Below the pieces are notes generated by a model. It was given only the letters and a program-made list of their open reading frames with translations, was not told the DNA's origin and searched no databases. A stretch of DNA of 37,116 bases, from contig JBIOVV010000089.1 of NCBI GenBank assembly GCA_044867925.1, forward strand, positions 1-37,116, given 5' to 3'. Positions within the stretch are counted from its first letter, which is position 1; each line of letters begins with the position of its first letter. This document shows positions 1 through 7,080 of this stretch, piece after piece. Both the position numbers and the translations under genes were made by a program. The stretch comes from VRUE01 sp044867925. GTDB taxonomy: Bacteria; Actinomycetota; Thermoleophilia; Solirubrobacterales; 70-9.

Positions 1-565
1 CCATCAGGATCGCCTCGTCGGTGCCGGCGACGATCAGGTCGAGGTCCAGCTCGGCGAGGTCCTCCTCGTCAGGGTTGACGACGAAATCGCCCTCGAGCTT
101 GCCGATCCGCACCGCGCCGACGTGGGCGGCGACCGGAACCGGGGAGATCGCCAGCGCCGCGGAGGCGCCGTTCATGGCGAGGATGTCGTACGGGTGGACC
201 TGGTCCACCGACATCGGGATCGCGACGAGCTGGGTCTCGTAGTGCCAGCCCTTGGGGAAGAGCGGCCGGATCGGGCGGTCGATCATGCGCGCGGTCAGGG
301 TCGCCTTCTCGCCCGAGCGTCCCTCGCGACGGAAGAACGAGCCGGGGATCTTGCCCGCGGCGTACATCCGCTCCTCGACGTCGACGGTGAGGGGAAGGAA
401 GTCCACGTCGCGAAGGTTGCCGACGGTTGCGGTGCAGAGCACCATCGTGTCGCCGGCCTGAACCACGACCGCGCCACCCGCCTGCTTCGCGAGCTTTCCG
501 GTCTCGAAGGAGATCTGGCTGTCGCCGATGTCCGCCGAAACGCGGGTTACGTCAAACATGCTCAT
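1..565 (-). CDS. pnp: Polyribonucleotide nucleotidyltransferase, N-terminal part (runs off window)
   Basis: This is the first 188 codons of PNPase, the phosphorolytic 3'-5' exoribonuclease that degrades mRNA and trims RNA 3' ends. The reading frame runs off the left edge, so the second RNase PH core and the KH and S1 domains lie outside the window. Recognition rests on the first RNase PH-like domain, with GSFFRREGR near residue 75 and DRPIRPLFP near residue 93. Two in-frame ATGs occur (565 and 559). I chose 565 because an AGGA lies 7 nt upstream and GGAGG 12 nt upstream. It is the last visible gene of a run that starts at rimP. In enterobacteria pnp follows rpsO directly, whereas here two redox genes and a dispersed palindrome lie between. 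Confidence 0.95.
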   Translation of the reverse strand, partial: MSMFDVTRVSADIGDSQISFETGKLAKQAGGAVVVQAGDTMVLCTATVGNLRDVDFLPLTVDVEERMYAAGKIPGSFFRREGRSGEKATLTARMIDRPIRPLFPKGWHYETQLVAIPMSVDQVHPYDILAMNGASAALAISPVPVAAHVGAVRIGKLEGDFVVNPDEEDLAELDLDLIVAGTDEAILM

Positions 566-582
566 TTAGTTGTCCTACCTCC

Positions 583-601
583 GGCCACCCGGATGGTGGC
601 C
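583..601 (-). promoter_or_regulatory. Hairpin next to the pnp ribosome binding site
   Basis: On the minus strand GGCCACC and GGTGGCC form a perfect 7-bp stem (583-589 with 595-601) closed by a 5-nt loop. GGAGG (578-582) follows immediately. A stable stem stacked against the Shine-Dalgarno sequence could affect initiation or give a processing site. Enterobacterial pnp is autoregulated through a structured leader, so the position is suggestive, but function is inference. Confidence 0.4.
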
Positions 602-620
602 ATCTGCATTCAGAACTCTC

Positions 621-696
621 GTTCTCTTTCGCCAGGGAGAGTACACAGCCCCGCGCCGTTCGTTCTCCCTGCTAGGCCGAGCAAAGGAACAGCGGA
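621..696. repeat. Dispersed intergenic palindrome, copy A
   Basis: This copy lies between pnp and the dsbA-like gene. The left part, GTTCTCTTTCGCCAG (621-635), matches GTTCTCTATCACCAG of copy B (2798-2812) at 13 of 15 bases. The right part, AAAGGAACAGCGGA (683-696), is identical to 14 bases of copy C (29138-29151). The middle is about 40 bp longer than in the other copies and pairs poorly, so this looks like an expanded or decayed member. It ends 6 nt from the stop codon of the apparently shortened dsbA-like gene. Confidence 0.5.
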
Positions 697-702
697 GCGA
701 GG

Positions 703-1119
703 TCAGCCGAAGATCGCGGGCGTGCCGGCGACGCCGGCGCGGATGCCCGACTCGAAGTCGCAGCGCACGCGGGCGGCAACGGCGGCGGAGCGGCGGTCGG
801 CCTCGAAGCGCTCGAGGTCGAGCCCGAGGCGCTCGCCGCGCTGCCACAAGTGCGGGTCGTCGACGTGACCGCGGTCCTCGTAGAGCGAGTCGACCATCTC
901 GAAGAAGCGCCCCTGCAGGCCCGCGGCCTCGGCGGCGGCATGCAGAGCCGGCGAGCGCGGATGCTTGCTGGCGACCGGGAAGTGGCGGAAGACGATCGTC
1001 GCCTCGCGGCCGGCGATCTCCGCCCAGGCGGAGGCGCAATGGGGGCAACCGAGATCGGCATAGACGATCAGCTCAGGACCATCGCCGCGGCGATGGTCCT
1101 CCGGCCCCGCCGGCGGCAC
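703..1119 (-). CDS. DsbA/thioredoxin-fold oxidoreductase, apparently C-terminally shortened
   Basis: This 138-residue protein has a DsbA-like thioredoxin fold. The active site is C25-P-H-C28 after the beta strand ELIVYADLG, then RHFPV, a helical insert (AAEAAGLQGRFFEMVDSLYE) and the cis-proline loop GTPAIFG. It should catalyse thiol-disulfide exchange. There is no signal peptide, so a cytoplasmic role beside the neighbouring peroxiredoxin is likely. It stops right after the cis-Pro loop, where relatives usually continue about 20-25 residues (FFxNG..xxG) to finish the fold. Repeat copy A begins a few bases after the stop, so the 3' end may have been removed or replaced. The start is GTG at 1119, 16 nt after the ahpE stop. 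The frame is open further upstream, so the start is uncertain. Confidence 0.75.
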   Translation of the reverse strand: MPPAGPEDHRRGDGPELIVYADLGCPHCASAWAEIAGREATIVFRHFPVASKHPRSPALHAAAEAAGLQGRFFEMVDSLYEDRGHVDDPHLWQRGERLGLDLERFEADRRSAAVAARVRCDFESGIRAGVAGTPAIFG

Positions 1120-1135
1120 CGCGGCGCTGGTCAGC

Positions 1136-1594
1136 TCAGGCGTCAGAGCTGAGGGCGTCGAAGATGACGTTGGCGCCGGGTATCTCCAGCGGCGTCGGCG
1201 ACTCGTGCACCCACTCGACCGTGCCCTCCTCGTCGACGAGGACCAGCGAGCGGTTGGCGTGGCCGACCTTCTCGATGTAGGCGCCGTAGGCGCGGGCGAC
1301 CTCGCCCTTGGGCTCGAAGTCCGCCAGCAGCGGCATCTCGAGACCGAGCTTCTCCTGAAAGGCCTTGTGGGCGAAGCCGCTGTCGACGCTGATGCCGACC
1401 ATGGTCACACCCTTGGCCTCGATTTCCGGCTTTACCTCCTGGTAGATCGAGAGCTGGTCGCTGCAGACCTGGCTGAAGTCGAGCGGGTAGAAGACCAGCA
1501 GAACCTTCCGGCCGCGAAAATCGGAGAGCGAGACCTTCTCGCCGTCCTGGTTGCGGAGGGTGAAGTCGGGCGCCGGCTCCCCGGCGGCGATCAT
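1136..1594 (-). CDS. ahpE: AhpE-like 1-Cys peroxiredoxin
   Basis: This 152-residue AhpC/TSA-family peroxiredoxin reduces hydroperoxides through one peroxidatic cysteine. The motif P37-LDF-S41-QV-C44 is the PxxxS/TxxC catalytic site. No other cysteine is present, so no intramolecular resolving Cys is available, as in actinobacterial AhpE. The surrounding pattern (PDFTLRNQDG, YGAYIEKVGHANRSLVLVD) also matches the AhpE/BCP group. Its ATG overlaps the rpsO stop as ATGA, so translation is probably coupled to S15. The dsbA-like gene downstream could recycle it; that pairing is inference. The exact subgroup (AhpE or BCP) is less certain than the family. Confidence 0.88.
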   Translation of the reverse strand: MIAAGEPAPDFTLRNQDGEKVSLSDFRGRKVLLVFYPLDFSQVCSDQLSIYQEVKPEIEAKGVTMVGISVDSGFAHKAFQEKLGLEMPLLADFEPKGEVARAYGAYIEKVGHANRSLVLVDEEGTVEWVHESPTPLEIPGANVIFDALSSDA

Positions 1595-1860
1595 CGCCGC
1601 AGGCCGAGTTCGCCGACCAGAGCGCGATAGCGCTCGAGGTCGTGGCGCTCGAGGTAGCGCAGCATGCGGCGGCGCTTGCCGACCAGCATCAGCAGGCCGC
1701 GGCGCGAGTGATGGTCCTTGGGGTGCGTGCGCAGATGCTCGGTGAGTTCGTTGATCCGCTCGGTGAGCAGGGCAATCTGAACCTCGGCCGAGCCGGTATC
1801 GCCGTCAGCACGACCGTACTTGCCGATCAGCTCGCTTTTTTTCTCTGTGGTCAGGCCCAT
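1591..1860 (-). CDS. rpsO: Ribosomal protein S15
   Basis: This 89-residue protein is the 30S primary-binding protein S15. It begins MGLTTEKKSELI and includes GDTGSAEVQIALLTERI and the RRGLLMLVGKRRRMLRYL rRNA-binding helices. Its length equals the family standard. I placed the start at ATG 1860. An in-frame GTG at 1884 would add eight residues that encode part of the leader hairpin and match nothing in the family. No strong Shine-Dalgarno sequence is seen (GAGCGAAAC before ATG). The leader is highly structured (next entry), in keeping with S15 autoregulation known from other bacteria. The stop overlaps the ahpE start. Confidence 0.95.
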   Translation of the reverse strand: MGLTTEKKSELIGKYGRADGDTGSAEVQIALLTERINELTEHLRTHPKDHHSRRGLLMLVGKRRRMLRYLERHDLERYRALVGELGLRR

Positions 1861-1869
1861 GTTTCGCTC

Positions 1870-1906
1870 AAAAAAGCCGTGCACCCCAGCGGGTCACGGC
1901 CGCTGG
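1870..1906 (-). promoter_or_regulatory. Structured rpsO leader: alternative hairpins or pseudoknot with a T tract
   Basis: Reading the minus strand, CCAGCGG (1906-1900) pairs with CCGCTGG (1892-1886). Its loop begins CCGTG (1899-1895), which pairs with CACGG (1881-1877). The second stem, extended to GCCGTG/CACGGC, is followed at once by TTTTTT (1875-1870). The two stems therefore compete or form an H-type pseudoknot, and the second one resembles an intrinsic terminator. The element spans the ribF stop codon and ends 9 nt before the rpsO ATG. A role as terminator, attenuator or S15 autoregulatory site is inferred from structure and position. Confidence 0.5.
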
Positions 1907-2781
1907 AAGCTAGCACAGACGCGCTTCGCATTCTCGACATCGATTCGCATCTGGGTTATCAGCTCCTCGACGCCGGCGAAGCGCTTCTCGCCGCGCAGGC
2001 GCTCGACGAACGCCACCCGCAGCTCGGTGCCGTAGAGGTCGCCTTCGTAGTCGATCAGGTAGGTCTCGATCAGGACACCGCGGCCACTCTCGAAGGTCGG
2101 CCGCACGCCGACGTTGACCGCTGCCGGGACGCCGTTGGCGAAGGCGGCATAGACGCCGTGCCCGGGAATCGCGAGGCGGTCGTCGGGGACGATGTTGGCG
2201 GTCGGGAAGCCGAGCTCGCGACCGCGCCGGTCGCCGCTGACCACTTCGCCCTCGACCATGAAAGGGGCGCCGAGGCAGTGGCGGGCGCCCTCCATGTCGC
2301 CGGCGGCGACGAGGGCGCGGATCCGGGTCGAGGAGACGGTCTCACCGTCGACCTCGACCAGGGGAACGACGCGCGTCTCGAACTCCTCGCGCTCGGCGAG
2401 CATCGCCGGATCGCCTTTGGCTTTGGCGCCGAAGCGGAAGTTCTCGCCGACCGAGACCTGCTCGGCGCCGAGCTTGCCGATCAGCACGTCTTCGACGAAC
2501 TCCGCGGCGCTGCGCTGGGCGAACTCGCGGTCGAAGGGGATCACGACGAGCTCTCGCACCCCCAGGCCCTCGATCACGTCGCGCTTCACCCCGAAGGGCA
2601 TGATCAGCTTCGGCAGGGCCGTCGGGTGCAGGACTTCGAGCGGGTGCGGGTCGAAGGTGAGGACCGTGTCGGCCCCCTCGATCACCGCCTGGTGGCCGCG
2701 ATGGACGCCGTCGAAGGTGCCGATCGCGACGTGGCGCGGCCGCGGCTGGGCGTCGGGCAGTGAGGTGACTTGGATGCTCAC
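1894..2781 (-). CDS. ribF: Bifunctional riboflavin kinase / FAD synthetase
   Basis: This 295-residue RibF makes FMN and FAD from riboflavin. The N-terminal FMN adenylyltransferase domain is marked by IGTFDGVHRGHQ (near residue 20), the nucleotidyltransferase HxGH-type site, and by SSTRIR near residue 150. The C-terminal flavokinase domain shows GFPTANI near residue 193 and PGHGVYAA, ending with the FVERLRGEKRFAGVEELI helix. The length matches the family. GTG at 2781 is preceded by GGGGAAGG about 8 nt upstream. That ribosome binding site lies inside the left arm of repeat copy B. It follows truB in the operon, a pairing common in bacteria. Confidence 0.95.
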   Translation of the reverse strand: MSIQVTSLPDAQPRPRHVAIGTFDGVHRGHQAVIEGADTVLTFDPHPLEVLHPTALPKLIMPFGVKRDVIEGLGVRELVVIPFDREFAQRSAAEFVEDVLIGKLGAEQVSVGENFRFGAKAKGDPAMLAEREEFETRVVPLVEVDGETVSSTRIRALVAAGDMEGARHCLGAPFMVEGEVVSGDRRGRELGFPTANIVPDDRLAIPGHGVYAAFANGVPAAVNVGVRPTFESGRGVLIETYLIDYEGDLYGTELRVAFVERLRGEKRFAGVEELITQMRIDVENAKRVCASFQRP

Positions 2782-2790
2782 GAGAGGGCC

Positions 2791-2840
2791 TTCCCCTGTT
2801 CTCTATCACCAGATGGCGCGGGAAGGGAACAGCGGAGGCT
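2791..2840. repeat. Dispersed intergenic palindrome, copy B
   Basis: This is an imperfect inverted repeat between truB and ribF. The right arm GGGAACAGCGGAGGCT (2825-2840) matches copy C apart from a few bases, and the left arm TTCCCCTGTTCTC (2791-2803) is its partial complement. On the minus strand the transcript meets the right arm at the truB stop codon (2840-2842) and the left arm at the ribF ribosome binding site. It could act as a weak terminator or RNA-stability element between these genes. Confidence 0.5.
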
Positions 2841-3496
2841 CACCGCAGGGCCTCCGCCGTGGCGGGAACGAGCTCGGCCACGCGTGCCAGGTCGACCTCC
2901 TCGCCGGCGTCCTCGATGCGAAAGGGACCGATCGCGGTGCGGCGCAGCTCGGCGCAGTAGGCATCCCCCAGCGTCTCGACCAGGGTGCGGATGTAGGTGC
3001 CGGCCGAGCATTCGATCTCGTAGGTCGCGCTCTTGGCGTCGCTGTCCAGCAGCTCGGCTCGGTAGATCTCGACCTCCCGCTCGGGGGTCTCGACCACCTC
3101 GCCGCGATGGGCCTTGCGGTAGAGGCGCTCGCCGCCGACCCGGACGGCGGAGGTCATCGGCACCCGCTGACGCACGGCCCCCGTCGGCAGCTCGAGCGAG
3201 TCCGGCAGAGAGCCCGTCTCGGTCAGCTCGCCGTCCGGGTCGCCCGTGCTCGATCGCCAGCCCAGCCTTGCCTTGGCGACGTAGGTCTTCGGCAGGCCGG
3301 TGAGAAAGCGCTGCAGCCGCGTCGCGCGCCCGATCAGCACCAGCAGCAGGCCGGTAGCAAAAGGGTCGAGGGTTCCCGAGTGCCCCACCTTCGCGGCGCG
3401 CCCCCGCTCCCTGCGCACCGCCGCAACGACGTCATGCGAGGTCTTTCCCGCCGGCTTGTCGCAGAGCAGCACCGAGCCCTCGCCACCCGGAGCCAT
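2840..3496 (-). CDS. truB: tRNA pseudouridine(55) synthase, short form
   Basis: This 218-residue TruB converts U55 of tRNA to pseudouridine. The catalytic motif HSGTLDPFATG carries the nucleophile D44. The N-terminal CDKPAGKTSHDVV, the thumb region GLPKTYVAKARLGWRSSTGDPDGE, and ECSAGTYIRTLVETLGDAYCAELRR are all present. Most bacterial TruB proteins have roughly 290-315 residues with a PUA-like C-terminal domain. This one stops soon after the catalytic fold (LARVAELVPATAEALR), so that domain is absent. ATG 3496 lies 2 nt after the nrnA stop. The frame is open further upstream, but that extension overlaps nrnA and matches nothing in the family. Confidence 0.92.
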   Translation of the reverse strand: MAPGGEGSVLLCDKPAGKTSHDVVAAVRRERGRAAKVGHSGTLDPFATGLLLVLIGRATRLQRFLTGLPKTYVAKARLGWRSSTGDPDGELTETGSLPDSLELPTGAVRQRVPMTSAVRVGGERLYRKAHRGEVVETPEREVEIYRAELLDSDAKSATYEIECSAGTYIRTLVETLGDAYCAELRRTAIGPFRIEDAGEEVDLARVAELVPATAEALR

Positions 3497-3498
3497 GC

Positions 3499-4503
3499 TC
3501 AGGGACCGAGCTGCGTCTTGACTTCGCCGCAGAGAAAGGCGACGAGATCGTCGAGCTCGAGGTCGGTGGAGAAGCCGGCGGCGCGCTTGTGGCCACCGCC
3601 GCCGTGCACCCGCGCCATCGCCGAGACGTCGATCTCGCCGCCGCTCGAGCGCAGGCTGACCTTGCGGGCGGCGCGCCCCCGGTCGCCCCGGTCGCGGATC
3701 ATGGCCGCAACCTTGCAGCCCTCGATCGAGCGCAGGTGATCGATGATCCCCTCGGTCATCTCCTCGCCGCCTCCGCTCGCCTCGTAGTCGGCGGCGGTGA
3801 TGTAGGAGACGATCAGCCGCTCGCCGCAATAGCGCTGGATGCCCTCCAGGGCACGGGAGAGCAGGCGCAGCTTCTCGATCGGCACGTGCTCGTAGAGGCG
3901 GCGATAGGTGTCGTCGACGGCGACGCCGGCATCGATCAGCTCGGCGGCGATGCGGTGGGTGTTGGCGTTGGTGTTCTCGTACATGAACTTGCCCGTGTCG
4001 GTGATCAGGCCGACGTAGAGCGCCGAGGCGATCTCGGACGTGATCTCGGCGCCCAGGGCGACCGCCAGCTCATAGACGATCTCGGCGGTCGAGGAAGCAC
4101 CGGTTTGGACCAGGTTGACGTCGCCGAAGCGGGTGTTGTCGTGATGGTGGTCGATGTTGATGCGGAAGTTGTCGCCCTCGCTGAGGAACTCGACCGGCAT
4201 GCGGTCGATGTTGCCGCAGTCGAGGAAGATCACGGTGCGGTCCGACATGTCCGCCGGGGGCTCGTGGAAGACCTCCTCCAGCGGCAGGAAGCGGTACTCG
4301 ATCGGCAGGGGGAACTCCTTCGCCGCCATGAACATCACCGAGTCCTTGCCCAGCTGGCCGAGCAGGTGGTGCATGCCGAGCAGCGAGCCCAGCGCATCTC
4401 CGTCCGGCCCCTCGTGGGCGGTGAGCAGGAAGCGCTCGCGCGAACGCAGCTCGCCGACCACCTGCCCGATTCCCTCGGTCGCCACGCTGGTGCCCTCGCT
4501 CAT
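3499..4503 (-). CDS. nrnA: DHH-family nanoRNase / pAp phosphatase
   Basis: This 334-residue DHH/DHHA1 phosphoesterase of the NrnA type degrades short oligoribonucleotides and, in many species, 3'-phosphoadenosine 5'-phosphate. The Mn-binding motifs are visible in order: HEGPDGDALGS (near residue 30), LDCG, DHHHDN (near 118) and GLITDTGKF (near 165). The C-terminal DHHA1 signature GGGGHKRAAGF is near residue 305. The usual bacterial order rbfA-nrnA-truB supports the call. The ATG overlaps the rbfA stop by 4 nt, which implies translational coupling. I cannot tell the relative activity on nanoRNA, pAp or c-di-AMP breakdown products. Confidence 0.92.
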   Translation of the reverse strand: MSEGTSVATEGIGQVVGELRSRERFLLTAHEGPDGDALGSLLGMHHLLGQLGKDSVMFMAAKEFPLPIEYRFLPLEEVFHEPPADMSDRTVIFLDCGNIDRMPVEFLSEGDNFRINIDHHHDNTRFGDVNLVQTGASSTAEIVYELAVALGAEITSEIASALYVGLITDTGKFMYENTNANTHRIAAELIDAGVAVDDTYRRLYEHVPIEKLRLLSRALEGIQRYCGERLIVSYITAADYEASGGGEEMTEGIIDHLRSIEGCKVAAMIRDRGDRGRAARKVSLRSSGGEIDVSAMARVHGGGGHKRAAGFSTDLELDDLVAFLCGEVKTQLGP

Positions 4504-4838
4504 CGCTCCTCTTCCTCGAGCAGTTCGGTGATCCGCATGCCCTGCTCGACCGTCTCGTCGTAGCGAAAGCTCAGCGTCGGGGTGCGCTTCATCCGCGTCT
4601 CGGCGGCGATCTTCGCCTGCAGGACGCCGTGCGAGGAGGCGAGCCCGGCCATCGTCGCCTCTTTCTCCTCCTCGGTCCCGAGGACGCTGATGTGCACCTT
4701 GGCGGCGCGCAGGTCTGGGCTGGTCTCCACAGAGGTCACGGTCACGAAGCCGATACGCGGGTCACTCAGCTCGGCGATGGCAGCGCCAATCACCTCGCGA
4801 AGCACCTCGTTGATGCGGCGCATGCGAGGAGTCGCCAT
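4500..4838 (-). CDS. rbfA: 30S ribosome-binding factor RbfA
   Basis: This 112-residue KH-like protein assists late 16S maturation and cold adaptation. Recognisable segments are RMRRINEVLREVIGAAIAEL, SDPRIGFVTVTSVETSPDLRAAKVHISVLG and the C-terminal MKRTPTLSFRYDETVEQGMRI. Its size fits the family. It starts with ATG 4838, one base after the infB stop (TAG-C-ATG), and overlaps nrnA by 4 nt. The infB-rbfA order is widely conserved. Confidence 0.95.
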   Translation of the reverse strand: MATPRMRRINEVLREVIGAAIAELSDPRIGFVTVTSVETSPDLRAAKVHISVLGTEEEKEATMAGLASSHGVLQAKIAAETRMKRTPTLSFRYDETVEQGMRITELLEEEER

Positions 4839-4839
4839 G

Positions 4840-7080
4840 CTACTCCAGCGTCTGCTCGACCTGCTTTGTCTCGTAGAACTCGAGCATGTCCCCCTCCTTG
4901 ACGTCAGCGTAGCCGTCGAGGACGATGCCGCACTCCTGACCCTCCTCCACTTCCTGCACGTTGTCTTTGAAACGGCGCAGGGAGCCGAGCTTGCCGTCCC
5001 AGATGACCGTGCCCTCGCGAACGAGGCGGACGCTGGCGGTGCGGGTGACCTTGCCCTCGTTGACGACGCAGCCGGCGATGCGGCCGACCTTGGAGGCCTT
5101 GAAGGTCTGCTTGACCTCGGCCTCGCCGAGCGTCTCCTCGACCTCGACCGCCTCCAGCAGCCCCTCCATCGCGTTGCGCAGGTCTTCGGTGATTTTGTAG
5201 ATCACCGAGTAGGTGCGGACGTCGACGCCCTCGCGCTCGGCGGCGCGGCGGGCGTCGGCCAAGGGCCGCACGTTGAAGCCGATGATGATCGCCTCGGAGG
5301 CCGCCGCGAGCATCACATCGGACTCGTTGATGCCGCCGGTCTGCGAGTGGATGATGTTGATCCCGACCTGCTCCTGGGGCACCTTTGCGATCTCGTCCTG
5401 GAGCGCCTCCAGGGAGCCGGCGACATCGGCCTTGAGGACGATGTTGAGCTCCTTGATGTCGCCCTCCTGGACCCGCGAGAAGACCTCCTCGAGGCTGACC
5501 TTGCGCGCTTGGCGGCGAGCCAGCTGCTCGGTCTTGAGCCGGTTTGCCCGCTCCTGGGCCTCCTGGCGGGCGCGGCGGTCGTTCTCGACCGCGTGCACGA
5601 ACTCGCCCGCGTCGGCGACGCCGTCGAAGCCGAGCACCTCGACCGGCATTCCCGGCCCGGCGCTCTGCACCCGCTTGCCGGTGAAGTCGTGCATCGCCCG
5701 TACCCGGCCCCACTGCGGCCCGGCGACGAGCGAGTCGCCGACCTCCAGCGTGCCGCGCTGGACCAGGATCGTGACCACGGGGCCGCGACCAGGATCGAGC
5801 TGGGACTCGACCACCGTGCCCGAGGCGGGGGCATCGGGATTGGCCCCGAGCTCCTCGAGCTCGGTGACGAGCAGGATCATCTCGAGCAGTTTGTCGAGGC
5901 CCTCGCGGGTCTTGGCGGAGACGTCGACGTAGACGGTGTCCCCGCCCCAGTCCTCGGGAGTGAGCCCGTCGGCGGCAAGCTCGTTGCGGACCCGGTCGGG
6001 CTGGGCGCCCTCCTTGTCGATCTTGTTGACCGCGATCAGGATCGGCACGTCGGCGGCCCGGGCGTGGTCGATCGCCTCTTTGGTCTGCGGCATGACGCCG
6101 TCGTCGGCGGCGACGACGACCACGGCGATGTCGGTGACCTTGGCACCGCGGGCGCGCATCGCGGTGAAGGCGGCGTGGCCGGGCGTATCGAGGAAGGTGA
6201 TCGTCTTCTCGTCTTGATGGACCTGGTAGGCGCCGATGTGCTGGGTGATCCCGCCGGCCTCGCCCGCGGCGACCTCGGTCTCGCGGATCGCGTCGAGCAG
6301 CGATGTCTTGCCGTGGTCGACGTGACCCATGATCGTGACCACGGGCGGGCGGTCGGCGAGCTCCTCCTCGCTGTCCTCGAACTCGGGGGCTTCGGGCTCC
6401 TCCTCGGCGGCGGTGACGATCTCCAGCTTGCGGTGGTACTCGTCGGCGACCGCGGCGATCGACTCGTCGGTAAGGGTCTGCGTGAGGGTCGCCATCTCCC
6501 CCATCGTCATCAGCTTCTTGATGATCTCGGAGCTGCCCAGGCCAAGCAGCTCGGCGACCTCGCGCACGGTCGCCCCGGAGGGGACCTTGGTCGCCTCGGG
6601 CTCGGCCGCCTCGACTTTGGGCGGCGGCTCCTCCAGCAGCGGTCGGCGCCGCCGACCACCGCGCCTGCGCGGCGGTCGCTGCGGCGGCGGTCCGCCCATC
6701 TGGTCCCTGCGGGCCGCCTGAGAATCGATCACGACCCGGCGCTTTTTGCCACTGGCGGCTGCCCCCCCGGCGCCGGCGGCGGGCTTGCCGGCCGGGCGCA
6801 CCGGGCCTTTGGAGGCTCCGGAAGGCTTGGCGGCCGGCTTGCCGGGGGCCTGGGGTGCCGCGGCGGGTTTTGCGGGGGCCTCTTTCGGCGCCGCCGGCTT
6901 GGCCGGCGCCGCCGCTCCGCCATTGCCTTTCGCGGCCTGGATTGCCTTCAGCGCATCGGCCTCCTCGACGCTGGAGGCTGCAGCTTTCGCCTCGATCCCC
7001 GCGTTTTTGAGCGCGGCAAGGACCTCTTTGCTCTCCAGCCCCTGCGCTTTCGCGATCTCGTGAACCCGTTTTTTGGCCAC
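4840..7080 (-). CDS. infB: Translation initiation factor IF-2
   Basis: This 746-residue GTPase brings initiator tRNA to the 30S subunit. The order is an IF2_N module (KKRVHEIAKAQGLESKEVL, 3-21), an Ala/Pro/Lys/Gly-rich linker (about 55-165, with an RRRGGRRRR patch), a second IF2_N-type segment (VREVAELLGLGSSEIIKKL), and the G domain from about 245. The G domain shows GHVDHGKTS, DTPGH, and NKID as G4. Domains II-IV follow to the C terminus. The start is GTG 7080, which overlaps the nusA stop by one base (TAGTG). No ylxR lies between nusA and infB, although that small gene is common there. Confidence 0.97.
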   Translation of the reverse strand: MAKKRVHEIAKAQGLESKEVLAALKNAGIEAKAAASSVEEADALKAIQAAKGNGGAAAPAKPAAPKEAPAKPAAAPQAPGKPAAKPSGASKGPVRPAGKPAAGAGGAAASGKKRRVVIDSQAARRDQMGGPPPQRPPRRRGGRRRRPLLEEPPPKVEAAEPEATKVPSGATVREVAELLGLGSSEIIKKLMTMGEMATLTQTLTDESIAAVADEYHRKLEIVTAAEEEPEAPEFEDSEEELADRPPVVTIMGHVDHGKTSLLDAIRETEVAAGEAGGITQHIGAYQVHQDEKTITFLDTPGHAAFTAMRARGAKVTDIAVVVVAADDGVMPQTKEAIDHARAADVPILIAVNKIDKEGAQPDRVRNELAADGLTPEDWGGDTVYVDVSAKTREGLDKLLEMILLVTELEELGANPDAPASGTVVESQLDPGRGPVVTILVQRGTLEVGDSLVAGPQWGRVRAMHDFTGKRVQSAGPGMPVEVLGFDGVADAGEFVHAVENDRRARQEAQERANRLKTEQLARRQARKVSLEEVFSRVQEGDIKELNIVLKADVAGSLEALQDEIAKVPQEQVGINIIHSQTGGINESDVMLAAASEAIIIGFNVRPLADARRAAEREGVDVRTYSVIYKITEDLRNAMEGLLEAVEVEETLGEAEVKQTFKASKVGRIAGCVVNEGKVTRTASVRLVREGTVIWDGKLGSLRRFKDNVQEVEEGQECGIVLDGYADVKEGDMLEFYETKQVEQTLE

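Noticed and set aside
575..702. Possible remnant of the missing DsbA-like C terminus downstream of its stop (VLNADGHHPGG in another frame)
   Set aside because: The resemblance to the usual xNGxxxxG segment is too weak and short, and it overlaps the pnp leader hairpin.
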